From: Hymenolepis diminuta
Lineage: Eukaryota > Platyhelminthes > Cestoda > Cyclophyllidea > Hymenolepididae
Reading direction: 5' to 3'
Length of the DNA stretch: 64,000 nucleotides
Assembly (NCBI GenBank): GCA_900708905.1
Contig: CAADRB010000014.1
Location: 170,897 to 234,896, forward strand
A program made the position numbers and the translations under genes. The notes beneath the pieces are model-generated. The model searched no databases and was not told the origin of the DNA. It saw nothing but the letters and a program-made list of their open reading frames with translations. Below, one piece after another: positions 38,641 through 51,000 of this stretch. How positions within the stretch are numbered: position 1 is the first letter of the stretch; each line of letters starts with the position of its first letter.

Positions 38641-40710
38641 AGTACGGGAAACCGAAGTAGTTTCATGAGGAATGCAAATAAAGGGTAATTCTGTAAATAC
38701 ATAGAGAGTCTTCCTTCACTCTAATCTGCGTAATATTCAACTTCAGACTTTGGAGAATAGATTGAATAGATGTAAAAGGACTTAATACAAAAAAACATTT
38801 TAGCTGAATGTGATAAATATTAGAAGAACATTACAAGTGGTGTATATTGGATCACTTATACAATTTGGTCAATCACGGGGCCTAGAGTCACCGCGTCTTG
38901 CAGTGATAGATATAAACAAAGCTGAAGGCAAAATTCGCACTCACTGTTCACTCAAGTGTGATTATCAAAGCAGTAGATAACCACGGCTTTTTGTTAGAAA
39001 AGTACCGATTTATACCGTCTTGTTGGCCAGCTGGTTTCAGGTATTTATTTTCATTCGCTGGTTCCGTCAAAGTCTCTAAATCTTTTCCAAATTTTTCACC
39101 TCAAATATTTGTGGGAGTTTAAATGTCTTCTTTTTACACACTCCGCCAAATCTCAATGGGCTGAATGAGTAACTTGTTGACAATGTGAAAAAGCAACTTC
39201 TCATGTCACAAGAGAGGGAGACAGTGGAAGAGGGTCTTAGATACCGGACAACGCCTAATATTGGAATTTGGGCGCCATCATAGGAATCTCTGTTTTGGTA
39301 CGCAGCTGCAAATTTTAAACCGAAAACGAATCTAACGGAGATTTATTCAGACACATGTTACCTCCCTCTGCCTTGGAATCCCGAAACTTTGGAGATCTAG
39401 CGCATTCGTCGACCCGATCGTTACTCCCAACAAGTTTCACCAAGAGGGGTTGGATAAAATGAATAATATTTATCCAAGGCGAATTAAATTTACAATTCAA
39501 TGCTAATTATCCATAAAATGTGCCAAACAGCAGGGTTGTTGCCCTTCATAATTTTTGGATTTAAACGGTAATCTCGAATTATTATTGGGTTCTGTCACTA
39601 TTTTGGGATGCTAATAAGGTTGTAATTAGGTGGAGCGAAGCGTATCTATTTCAGTACGCTGGTTTAATTTCAACTTTTGATGAATTTTTCATTTATTTTA
39701 AACCTAAATCACCATTTAATCATTTGTAGATTCCCACTGTGAGTCAGCTCGGACAATTTTCCTTTCGACAATATGAGGTCCCCTTGCGTTCCAAATACCT
39801 AATCAGATTAACTTTAACTAGGCACTAACATAGGACATTTGATGATGTCAACTAATTGAATCAGTTTTAGGTGACGCAACTAAGCAGTCTAAAATCCACA
39901 ACTCCATAATCTCCTTTTGGGTTCTCCCGAACTCGCGTCATTGTTACGCAACTACTTCATAAATTCCAAGCTTACAACTCTCTGACTCCCTCACTATCTC
40001 CGTCTATTGTCACTACTGTTCCTCGATAAAGCTTTTACCCATTAGTGTCTACTCCGAGCGCAATCGTAGTCATGGAGCAACTTGGCTTAACACTAGTAAA
40101 GAAGACCTTTCAGTTGTGTCAAAACTACGAAACTGGAAATAAATAGCGAAAGAATGATCTAAAATCTCACTGTGAGGCTAAACACATTCAACCTCGAGAG
40201 TTCACAGTTTGGCCATAGGCGGCTAAAAGTGAGAACGGGGTCACCCTCCACTACATAGACCACAAGAAGTTAAAAATATGAGGAATGTACAAATTGAAGG
40301 AAGGTGACACTAAGAAAACATTGAAACTGGACATCCCAGGTGTTCGTCTCGCAACCTACTTTACCCAAAGCAGCCTAATTTAACTCACCATTTACTTGGT
40401 GAACTAAATTACTCGATACATTATTGGTGTCTAACCAGTCAAGGCCTATCGACAGTCAACATATTTGATATTAGAAATCCTGACACTTTCAACAATTCCC
40501 ATTTCATGAGTATTAAGGAAGCTTTCACACCCCCCCCCCCCTTCCTCCCCACTCAGAAGAAAAATACATTAAACGCTGTACAGTGCGTGATAGAGTCAAG
40601 GACAAAATAAAAGATAACACGCGAACTAGATTTTACCAAAGCGAGAGAGGGGGAGCAAGCAAAGGAGTTGTAATACAGAAAGACTTCAAGAGAATACAAC
40701 TTTCAGCATC
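38641..40710. other. Intergenic DNA downstream of the orphan gene
   Basis: No gene recognised. It carries a 12-base poly-C run at 40530 that continues into a pyrimidine-rich stretch ending CAG at 40556. This resembles a splice acceptor on the plus strand, but no following exon can be supported. Confidence 0.4.
40530..40541. repeat. Poly-C homopolymer tract
   Basis: Twelve consecutive C, unusual in this AT-rich sequence and a likely site of sequencing length error. Confidence 0.85.
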
Positions 40711-41516
40711 TTAAAAATCCACTTCAGAGGAAGTAGCAGATGAAGAAGAACTGCTACTGGAACAACTCGAACAGTTGCAAAAGTCGTCAGATTGACTGGG
40801 AAGTGGTGGTTGCATCTGAATAGCTGTAGCCGACGGCATTTCAGGCTTATTGTAGACATTCTGTCCAACTTCACCATGGGATATGGGATTGGGAAGCACT
40901 TTGAAATTAAATTGGAGTGGAGAGGAGCAGGTGACAGCCCGAGGACGCCTTTTAACAGTAATTAATTGTCTACGCTCTTGTCTTCTAACTGTTCCTAAAG
41001 GCGGATCAGAAGATGCCGTAAGTAAGGGTCGAAGACTATCAAGCGGAAGAGGCTATATAAAAGTATAATTACTGGAATTTGAAAATAATTACTCTTTTAT
41101 ATCCGCTATTTTGACTGATTCTTTTAACGTTTTGCACGAAATTGGTGGAGAAATTAATATATCCCTGGTCATATGAAGTTTTAAAGACGCGATTCAGCCT
41201 TTTCTTCACAAGAGAATGCATTCGATGCAAATTTGCAGCAGCATGCTGAAAATTAATCCAGGTATCACCAGGAATGGTATCTAAAATGTAATTAATGAAA
41301 ATTGAAATTACCCGTAAATAGCTTCAAAACGGATTCAATCGTCTTCTGACGATGTGCTTCACTAGAGTTGGTAAAGTTAGTGGATTCTCCATTTGAAGTA
41401 TTTCTAATCGCAGTTTGCCTTTCTTGAAGACATCGTAACGCTTCGTGTACAGATTCAGGAATTCCAAGAAAAATGTTATAGTATTCGTGATCTGAATAGT
41501 CGTCTTCACCATCCAT
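40711..41516 (-). CDS. Unrecognised three-exon gene, 244 aa
   Basis: I do not recognise the product. Minus-strand exons are 41516-41312, 41280-41093 and 41052-40711. The introns are 31 nt (41281-41311) and 40 nt (41053-41092), both GT-AG. Phases 1 and 0 agree and the total is 735 nt including the stop. The N-terminus is acidic (MDGEDDYSDHEYY). The middle (DTWINFQHAAANLHRMHSLV and on) looks helical and basic. A basic patch follows (RRQERRQLITVKRRPR), and the C-terminus has a serine run with two cysteines (CNCSSCSSSSSSSS). There is no signal peptide or membrane segment. The tight introns, like those in PGK and the PCM1-like gene, support a real gene. It may be nuclear, judging by acidic and basic patches only. 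The start ATG is the first in frame after an upstream stop-free but hydrophobic stretch that I take to be 5' UTR. Confidence 0.65.
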
Positions 41517-42103
41517 TGTTAAATAACATAACGAAAGAAATGCAGCTAACCTGGAACAAATAATAGGTTTAATAATTGGCCAATCAAATAATACTATTAG
41601 TACCACAAATATCAAACTTCGCAAAACGAATTAAAAATGTTTACATTTATTGATTTTAAACAATTTATAAAAATAAATAAACGGACGGATTAGCACACGG
41701 ATGGTAAGAATTTGTTATTCAGGACAATACCTATGTTTAAGATATTCTAGACTGTAATTTTTCCGTTACCCATAAAGTAGGGAATGAATCATCAGTTTAC
41801 TATCTATACATATCTTGAACCACACATATATATATCATAATATTTTACGATACGATCAACACTCTCAGATTGTTATTAATAATAATTCCGTCCGTTTTCA
41901 CAGGTCTCAATAAAATGTGTGTTTTTGAATATCTTATTATAAATAAATTTAATGCAACATTTAATTTTATTACATTTGTTTATATGAGTCAATTCGATCG
42001 TTCCTTTCCAGGGTTGGTATCTACCACCACCTTATTCGCTGCCATTTATAAGGATTTTGCGTACGTGATCCTCCAGTTTTTTGTTTGAATCTGGAATTTT
42101 GAG
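41517..42103. promoter_or_regulatory. Shared 587-bp head-to-head interval between the orphan gene and PGK
   Basis: The two start codons face away from each other with 587 bp between them, so the interval must hold both promoters. A TATA-like TTTATAA lies at 42045-42051, about 55 bp before the PGK start codon. No other element is identifiable by eye. Confidence 0.4.
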
Positions 42104-43652
42104 ATGGGTCTCAAGAAGCTTAGTTGCGCCGATGTCGATGTGAAAGGAAAGCGGGTTTTGGTTAGGTACTGTTCTATTTCAGTCGCCTTATATGTGCTAT
42201 TAGAGTTGATTTCAATGTGCCAATGAAAGATGGCAAATGCACAAATACTCAAAGAATTGCTGCTGCTGTTCCGACTATCAAGAATGTTTTGGATAGGGGA
42301 GCTAAGAGCGTCGTTCTCATGTCCCACATGGGTCGTCCTGACGGTCATCCCGTTGAGAAATATTCACTGAAACAAATAGTTTCAGATGTCGAAAAGGAGC
42401 TTGGTCACAAGGTCGATTTCCTTCCTGATTGCGTTGGCCCTGACACAGAAAAAGCATGCAAAGATCCTGCCCCAGGAACTGTTATTCTTTTGGAAAATCT
42501 TCGTTTCCATGTAGAGGAAGAAGGCAAAGGTGTGGACGCCAGTGGAAATAAAGTGAGTACTTTTATTGATCATTCCCTAATTTTTATTTCTTTCAGATTA
42601 AGGCTGATTCCGCTAAAGTTGAAGCTTTCAGCAAGAGCTTGACTGCCCTTGGAGACGTTTACATCAATGATGCTTTTGGAACTGCTCATCGTGCTCATGC
42701 GTATGTTGTGGCTAGTTTCTTAATTTTCGGTAATTGAGAAATTTCAAGTGAAATTTTCATATTTACAGTTCAATGGTTGGCTGCAAACTTCCCCAGAGGG
42801 CTGCTGGTTTCTTAATGGCCAAGGAGCTTGAATATTTCTCAAAGGCTCTTGAGAATCCAGCTAGACCTTTCCTCGCTATTCTTGGAGGGTACGTTTCTAT
42901 AGGTATTTATTAACTGAATTTACTTCTAAAATGACGTTAACATTCCCATTTTTGCAGCGCTAAAGTCAGCGATAAGATTCAGCTCATCATGAACATGCTC
43001 GACAAAGTTAATGAGCTCATTATTGGTGGTGGTATGGCTTTCACATTTTTGAAGGTTCTCGACAACATGAAGATCGGCAATAGTCTCTACGATGAGGAAG
43101 GCGCTAAGACTGTAAAGGAGATCATGGAAAAGGCTAAGGCAAAGAATGTTCAGATTCACCTCCCAACAGATTTTATCACTGGTGACAAATTCGCTGAGGA
43201 TGCCAAAGTTGGAACCGCCACAGTTGAGTCAGGTATTCCTGATGGTTGGATGGGTCTTGATTGTGGTCCCAAGTCATCCAAGCAGTTCACTGAAGTTATT
43301 AAGCGCGCCAAAACAATTGTCTGGAATGGGCCTGCTGGTGTCTTTGAATGGACCAACTTTGCTAATGGCACTAAGGCTGTCATGGACGCTGTTGTAGAAG
43401 CAACTAAGAATGGTGCCATTACTATTATCGGTATGCACAAAGATAGTCTAACCATAGGAATTTTCTTTGTCACCTATTTTTAGTTTAACGTCGCTTTCTT
43501 ATGCTTATTTAGGAGGTGGTGATACTGCTACATGCTGTGCCAAATGGAAGACTGAGTCTCAAGTTAGTCATGTTAGCACTGGTGGCGGAGCCAGTCTTGA
43601 ACTTTTGGAGGGCAAAACTTTGCCTGGTGTAGCTGCTCTCTCTGATGCCTAA
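42104..43652 (+). CDS. PGK: Phosphoglycerate kinase, complete, 6 exons, 415 aa
   Basis: A cytosolic glycolytic enzyme that transfers phosphate from 1,3-bisphosphoglycerate to ADP. Exons are 42104-42165, 42204-42552, 42597-42700, 42769-42888, 42958-43430 and 43513-43652. All introns are GT-AG (38, 44, 68, 69 and 82 nt) and phases agree, giving 1248 nt with stop. The length is normal for the family (about 415-417 aa). Visible signatures: RVDFNVP at 21-27, the substrate-binding SHMGRPDG with H62 and R65, [18 protein letters not shown] with the conserved lysines, GPAGVFEW, and the nucleotide-binding GGGDTA at 370-375. The C-terminal [17 protein letters not shown] is intact. No catalytic residue is missing. 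The start is the only ATG that gives the usual short N-terminus. No targeting extension is present, so it is probably the cytosolic form. Confidence 0.97.
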
Positions 43653-43811
43653 ACGCAAAAATTGCACATGGGCGCATGTTAAACTCCTACCTTCTTCCCG
43701 ACTCAGCTCGTTTTTTCTGTTGACTGTTTTTCTTTCTAGTTAATTATTGTTCTTCTCACATCTCTTGCCCTGCTTGTGTTTCCAAATCCTTTTCTCCGTA
43801 TCAGCTTGCTT

Positions 43812-43817
43812 AATAAA
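43812..43817 (+). terminator. PGK polyadenylation signal
   Basis: AATAAA lies about 160 bp after the PGK stop codon and follows a T/C-rich 3' UTR. Confidence 0.6.
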
Positions 43818-45169
43818 TTTTGTATGAATATAGTACTTACACTGTTGATAAATAGAGGTTTTATTTAAAATACGAAAAGGCTATCGATATTGGATTGTAT
43901 ATGGCGTAGTGTCCATATCGTCCAAATGAAAAACAGGATTTCATACTTATCGATATTTACTCGTTGTTTGTTTTGAACAACTCAGTAAAGAGCTGATGAA
44001 TTGTAAATTCGTTAGTTTTTTGCATCTATCGGAAGTGGATATTTCTTAGCACTCATTTGATAATTCAACAGCCGAAGAGCGTGTCTGCTAAATCGGGATT
44101 GAAGAGATTTGGTAGGAAGGTTCAACTGTAATGATAATTAGTTCCCGCAAGTTGTCTCCAGGTCATCCATTATCTGTCAACACTTGGGCTCACATCAATT
44201 TCGACAGCTTTGACAGTTATTTGGGACTAATACAGTTTGACGGTGATTCGATCTCCAGATATCAACAATTTGAGGGTAACTTGTATTCCTATATAAAGCC
44301 TTAATTTCTGATATGTTGCAATAACAATAGCGAACTAAAGGGTTAATACACTCATCTAACTTTGTATTTCCATAACTCTAAGCTTGATTAATGCTTAGTG
44401 TTTGATTCAGGTAAACTGCATTAAACGTCTTTTTGAAGTATAGTTTAATAATTGCAGATTTACCCCCAAATAAGTTTATGATCTGTAACGGGAACTGATC
44501 GTGCTTAGAAAAGATAAACTTATACGTGGCTTAGCGGTCACGTACGCAAACAAGGGGTCACACATTAACGTTAAATAACCATCGATATAACTAGTTGTTC
44601 ATTGTGATAATGTTATGAATACTGCCTAATAGATAAATAAATGATACAGTGAGGGAAAATTTTCAAACTTAGGCAATTAAAAATTCAGCTAATGATGGAC
44701 TAACTCTGTCAAAAGAATTCGATTTATATGCATCAAAAGTGCTTCAATCTACTTCCAATCAAGCGAAGATACTTAACTATGACTGACTTACACAAGATCC
44801 CGTATGAATGCTTTTAAAAAGTACTTCTAATATAAATGTATGCCGTCACTGCTAAAACGATACTCATAGCCACTCATATAATCTGTTACCTGCTATTGTT
44901 ATGCAAATCAAAAAATTTTTGCCTTTAATTATGACATTGAAATGGTTCATTTACAGAGTGAACATAAGAAATTGTGATCAGCTATCCGATTAGCCAGTAA
45001 CCATTCTCAAAAATATTGGTGAAATTTAGCACCGAGTAACAAATATTGCACAATTCCGAAAATTTTCTACTTTCTTCCTATCAGTTCAAAAAATGAAATG
45101 TGGCAGATCGCCTGTTCTTTTGCTAATTCTTTTTTATTTCCCTTTCCCAATTTTTACGTTCGTCAAATT
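43818..45169. other. Intergenic DNA, nothing recognised
   Basis: AT-rich with no open frame of note. It leads into the integrase relic. Confidence 0.5.
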
Positions 45170-45840
45170 TGTACTCTAAGCCACCCCTATTCCTCAACTT
45201 GTATGAGTTCGTCTATGCGCAAGCGTCCTTCCCTTATTGCTTATTTTTCACTTGGCAAAGAGTCACCCGAATCCAGGACCGCATTAAAGATTGATGCCTT
45301 AATTCAACTAGCCTGAGTAAGCACCTCGCTGTATTACACCAAAAGCCTACTAAACACACCAGTGATCAAAAGTTTGTAAATACTCCACGGCTCCCTCGAA
45401 ACATTTTCTCTGCCCGATTCGACCATGTCAACATTGATATCGGTAGTCCACCCTCACCTTACAATGGTTTTAGCTATTTCTTAACCTGGATCGAGCGTTT
45501 CTGCCAATGGCCAGAAGCTTTTTTTCGAACAAAAATTTGATAAAATCTTTCCTGAAGAGATCCACGATTACCCACAGATTGTGGAACACAGTTTGAGCCT
45601 ACTCTCTTCGGTGAACTTGTTTGATATCAAACGGATTCGATAAATTGTCTGTCATCCATAGGCAAATAGTTCAGTCGAACGTCTTCACCGTCAGTTGAAA
45701 GCTCTTCTTACTGTTTAGAGCACCTTAGATTGATGGACAGAAGCTCTTCCCCTAGTTTTATCTTGCTACGTATGCTACATCAACTATTCGTGTCACCCCT
45801 TCTCACAATCTTCTTTAAGAACAGAGTTCGGTAAATGCGG
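45170..45840 (+). pseudogene. Ty3/Gypsy integrase core relic
   Basis: Plus-strand fragments in shifting frames read ARFDHVNIDIGSPPSPYNGF (about 45403-45465), then WIERFCQWPEAF, and later ANSSVERLHRQLKALL (about 45661-45712). In CsRn1/mag-type Gypsy elements the matching line runs ARFDHVHIDIVGPLPPS...DRFTRWPEA...HPQANG.VERFHRQLK, covering the first Asp and the Glu of the D,D-35-E triad. In-frame stops (for example between HP and ANSS) and frameshifts show that it is dead. No LTRs are recognisable around it. Confidence 0.7.
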
Positions 45841-48050
45841 ATTTTTATTCAAATAAGTGGATAATGAGTGAGAGAAGGGATTCACCAATATGGGATCGGG
45901 CTACAAAACAGTAGAATGGGAGGCAGTAGCTTGATGTGCCGTGTCTGGTAATATGGACGGGGGAATTTAAGACAAATGCATGAGAAGAAAGATAGACTTG
46001 ACAAGAAAGAGGAAGCACAAGCGCGTAAAATTAGTGTTGAAAGTCAAGTGGCTGATAAGAAGTTGGGTAATGCAGGATTGGAGTTGAGGAAAAAAGTTAT
46101 CGAACTGGATGGTTGACGATGATGATGACCTGATTGGGTTGAATTCCATTGAGATCGTGATAAAATGCAGAACGACGGATGTTACTTGATCGATCGATTG
46201 TTCAGCGTTTTAAAATCTCTTTTAATTTCGTATTTCAGTCTGAAACCAAGAAAAAACTGCATTAGAGAAAGACTAAAAGTCTACAAAGAGGAATTTTGCG
46301 AAATAGATGCACCACAAAAAAGAAGTTACATTTGGGAGGCGATAAAACATCTTTCTGATCTGCTGACAACGAAACTTCTTTGGAATAAAACGAAAAATAA
46401 ATCACTAGTGGGACTAACGGTGATGTACTGATATAAAATTCTATCTGATATATTTGCGTTAATACGTAGCTCCAAAATAACCTACTAATATCGTGTTCCC
46501 CTATCAGTCCCCTCTCAGCTTCGCATGAATTTAATGATTATTTGGTTTCTCATACTTTCCTTAGTCCCACAAACATGACTCAAACAGTCTGGTCATTTTT
46601 TAGTTATAACTGAGTTGGTTTATCATAAGCAGGACTGGCAAGATTTCGTTCTATACAGCCTCCGCTTTTATAAATACTAACCAATAAAAAGGGAATTTCA
46701 TTCCGAATACAAATTCTCAAAGGGATTCGCACCAGAATATTAATACATAGTATGCGAAAATTAAGGAAGAGCTAATACAATGTAGGAAAGATAATTATAT
46801 TGTGGGTGAGAAGTTTCTGTATCTGGTTGTTTCAAATCCTACAAGAGGGAAATTATTTCAAAACTGTAAATCTTAGTTTATACCAGCTAAAGTTATACTA
46901 AAATGGCGATGGAGACGGTGCAACTACCCATTGTTTAAACTCGCGCAATTTCATATATGGTTTTCTTTTGGCATCAAACAAATTGGAGCTAGATGGCGAA
47001 ATGCTTAACCATGAGACTGTAAGAAAATTTCTCCAACTGCTTCGAAAATTATCTTTTAACAGAACCGAACTCCTCAAGCATTTTGAAGACGTAAGGGAGG
47101 CGCAAACTGCAACTCCAGCTCAAGAGCGAAATTGACACGTGGCTTTCCTAAATTTAAGCAAAGCAAGTAACCATTTTCAATAGTGAAGCCCGAATTTAAT
47201 ACTTGCTATGCTTCTGTAAACTCTCCGTTTGTCGAAAGAAAATGTTTTCCAACACTCATCCTGGAAATGGTAGAAGCAACTTGAAATCTGTCCGATGAAA
47301 AAAAAATTATTTTACCGTTCCTCCAAGACTAATATTAACCAGTACAATTGATCACAATTCGATGGGTACGCACAGATGAGTATCAAACCTCTAAAATATG
47401 ATCTCTACACCACCGCCTTGTCTTGCAACCAAACACATTAAGTATGGTCTGTCGAATACGTGATTACGAGATACATACAACTGACTTTGTAAATCAAGCT
47501 TCAGTCGAACTGAGGAGCCATAAAATGATCAATATCTTAAGGCCTATTAAGTGTTCTAAAATAAATCCAAAACTTGCGATACCGAAATATCTAGAATTTA
47601 CGCTCTTCTTTTTACAATATATGTAATACTGCCGATTCGATCGTTATTTAAGTAGACATAGTGAACAGAAGAGTGAACTCCGCTATGCTGCGATTATGAA
47701 AGCAATAAAGGAAAAATCCATTGAAACCGTACGACCAACCATCCCAACTAATCCACCACTTAATAAACAAGGGGTATCATGAAAGTGAATTAATCAGAAA
47801 TTGCAAAATTCAAAACTAGAGAACTTAAGTCGATGAATCATAACCTTTAAGTAAATAGCGTAAAACAGTCTGAGGAATCAATACGACTCCGGTGACACCA
47901 TGACTTCATTCCAAACTTCTACTCCACTACCGTCCCCTTACCCCTCATTTGGTCATTTTAATATTGTTCAAGTTCGGTTGCTTTGCGATGCGTAAAAAAT
48001 TAGGAAGTCCCTTGGATTACAATCCATTAACCAAAACTTACACGAAGGGA
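45841..48050. other. Region 3' of the PCM1-like gene, one unassigned ORF
   Basis: An 88-codon plus-strand ORF at 46165-46431 (charged, helical-looking, containing IWEAIKHLSDLLTTKLL) is unrecognised and stands alone. I searched the minus strand here for a C-terminal PCM1 domain and saw none. I also saw no clear minus-strand AATAAA for the PCM1-like gene. Confidence 0.4.
48041..48042 (-). promoter_or_regulatory. Strong splice donor just after the PCM1-like stop codon
   Basis: Nine bases after the TAA stop (48053-48051) the minus strand reads CGT|GTAAGT, a near-perfect donor. It suggests a spliced 3' UTR or further exons used by another isoform. Confidence 0.35.
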
Positions 48051-51000
48051 TTAGTTTAGGGTTCGTGGGGTGGCACCACCGGTGATATGATTAGAAGGCA
48101 TCTGACGAGTTGTTGACTGCATCTGGGCAGCAGTTTGCATAGCCAGAGGGGAGAGGAAGTTGGTGAGAGATGGCCTTGGATAAGATTGGCCTCGACTGAT
48201 TCCATTGGTTGGGGCTCCAGAAGAGGTCGAAGGCTGCACTACCATATCAGCAGCAGAGGCAACGAATTGGCTCTGCTGTTGTTGGTGAAGTGCCACTTGC
48301 AAATCATTCTGAAGTTGATTCATACGAGAGCGTTGCTCGATAACCTCGGCAGTTAGCATCTACATATGTATAAAGTGAGGCATTATTACATTAATACTCA
48401 TTCCTCTAACGGTGACTTTATAAATACTGGATTCAAAATTTTATAGACATCGAACATTACCGAGCTCATACGACTAAAATAAACATGTTTAAATATATGT
48501 GTACGTATGATATATACAAGCTGCTTAAGGCATCTGAGGACATTTTGTCCAATTTTAGATAAACGAGGTAAAACTGCCAACAGTCGAAACTTACAATTTC
48601 TTGAAACTTAACCTAGGTTTTATTCTACATGTCCTCCCTCGGCTTCTATCATCAACTCAGGTCGAGTCCGAAAGCGACTGCAAGCTTTCATCAGATCAGA
48701 TACTCTTTATTGATGTCCACCATTCCTCGGGCTNTTGCTTCCAACAGAGANGAGGATTTGGTGTTATAGGGATGCTTATTAACTTCCTTTTCAACCACGC
48801 CCCGCTCCGCCCCACACGTACTACTCCTCTGCATTAAGGTCTGATGAGTAGTTGGGAGGCCATAAGAAGTTCGGTATGACATGATGATGAAAATTCCCGG
48901 CCATCCATTCAATCCTGCCCTTCGGGAGCTTCATGGAATTCAGTCGAATCTTGCTTGAAGGCATAGAGTCTTCTTCCATTGGCTGCGATGTCTATCCAGG
49001 GCGGCTTAGCAACAATGGCTTGAAGAGTCTCCACATAGGCATCTGCATTGACTCTAAGGCCCTGGGGAACAAATTGAGGAGTCACGATGTGCCCCTTCCT
49101 CACTATTGACAACATCGAAGATCATCACTGTTTCTTCTTGGAAACTTCGCGCACATGTATAACAGTTGGAAATGCAGTGGGGTTCACTCTCCACATTGCC
49201 AGCCACCTATCAGTTCTTCGACTTACTTTTCCATCCCGGTGGAAGTATTTTCGTGGAAGAAAAACCGAAGATACTCCTCTTCTTCGGAGTGCTTTTAATT
49301 TCTTTAGGAGTCCTTTTGCACGCATCAAACCATTCACTTGAGTTGTTTTAGTACACATCAACTGACCACCTCGCCTAAGAACGTGCGACTTGTACCTGAT
49401 GTCCTGGTGATTTTCGTCCACCATACCATGTCATGCTATGTCATGCACTCTTCCCACAGACTCAAGCGTTCTGAGTGAGTGAGTCAGCAGAGCGTTTACA
49501 ACGCTCCTTTCTCTTCCTCGTGGTTTCCAATTCATCTCCATTGTTTTCATTCAACATTTCCTTTCTAACTTTGCATACGAAAGATCTGGCAACTGTTAGA
49601 AATCTTGCAATTTCTAAATTCCCGTGTTTTACTTTTATAGACACTATTACGGTGTGCCTTTTCATTTCACTACTTATAATAGTATCTGGCATGAGATCTT
49701 CTGATATAAAAAATACATTATTATCAGGTTAGTTTAAATTACAAAAATACGCGTGGCATCAGATAAATAAATAGCAACCAGTTCGTAGAATAGATAACGG
49801 CAAAAGATAACCGAGAAAATACATTTGTATATACAAAAGTGACATTAAATTTTTAAAAAGCTAGGCTCTGGTCGAACTTTACTTTTTCAGTAGAGAACAT
49901 GACTACGTAGATATTCGTCAAAAACCGTCAAGATAACCAATCTCAATTACTGATTTAACCCGGTTCACAGTCTCTTACTCCGTACTCAGTGACATATTCC
50001 TCGACTTGTAAGATGCTTACTGATTTTCTCCTATTACCAAACACTTTGAACTTGGGCTTCGCTACCAAGTGACATTGTCGACGTTCTAGTTAACTATCCT
50101 ATCATCATTTGTCTTATGTTCTATCATTTAGTAGCGAAGTTCGAAAAACTTGGAGGAACAACAGAATAATAAGTTTCCTCTTTCCTATCCTAGGAATTAA
50201 TTTCTAATAATGGCTCTTATCCATTAAAGTACTTTGCTGACTAAGCTACAAACTGAAGCTAAAGAGCCCTTAAAAGAGTGAAGATACTTGTGCGTGGAAG
50301 ATACCAAGGCTGTATCACTTCAGATCTTATCAGTTAAGATTGTGGGAATAAAGAGATAAACTTTGAAGATTTACTCCTCGAATCAAATTGGATCAAAGCT
50401 TCCAGAGGAATTTAACAAAAGATCTAACCCTACGGAACTTTTAAAGTACACTAAGTACATAAGAAAGCTCTGAACTCTTCTAAGTAGAGGTAGGATTAAA
50501 ATAACGATAAGCATATAATGACCCCACTTCCCAACTCTGTTCAAGTGTTATCTTAATTCGCTAGCTAATTTAGCCCAATGTTTAACTTCCTCTTAGTTCT
50601 TCATATAATTCATCCTCCGAGCTATTTATTGATCTTTCCCAGGTATTTAACACCTGCGCATTGAGTTTACTCCACGGCTTAGTAGCAAGGGTGATTGCTC
50701 TGTATTTTCGCTTAAAATAAATTCCCCGCTACTGTTTCTGTCAGCTTTCTATCTTGCGGCAGTTGAAATAATTTAGCTAGGGAAGGCAATAGTTTAGCTC
50801 GTGCCTTTGGTGATTATTAAGCTAGAATCCCTCTTGTAATAAGCCGATGACAAGGAAGTTAAAAATATACAGACTGGCACTAATGTGTGATGGCATGGCT
50901 GGTACCACGATAGCCGCGTGTCTACCAGTTCAATGCGTCAAAAGATTTTACAACATATACCACGCGCGAAAAAACACAGAGATAAACACAAAGACGCCAC

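Noticed and set aside
43156..43473. 105-codon minus-strand ORF and an 83-codon plus-strand ORF
   Set aside because: Both are shadows of PGK exon 5.
46165..46431. 88-codon plus-strand ORF considered as a gene
   Set aside because: Single exon, no motif, no promoter or splice support. Kept only as a note in the intergenic entry.
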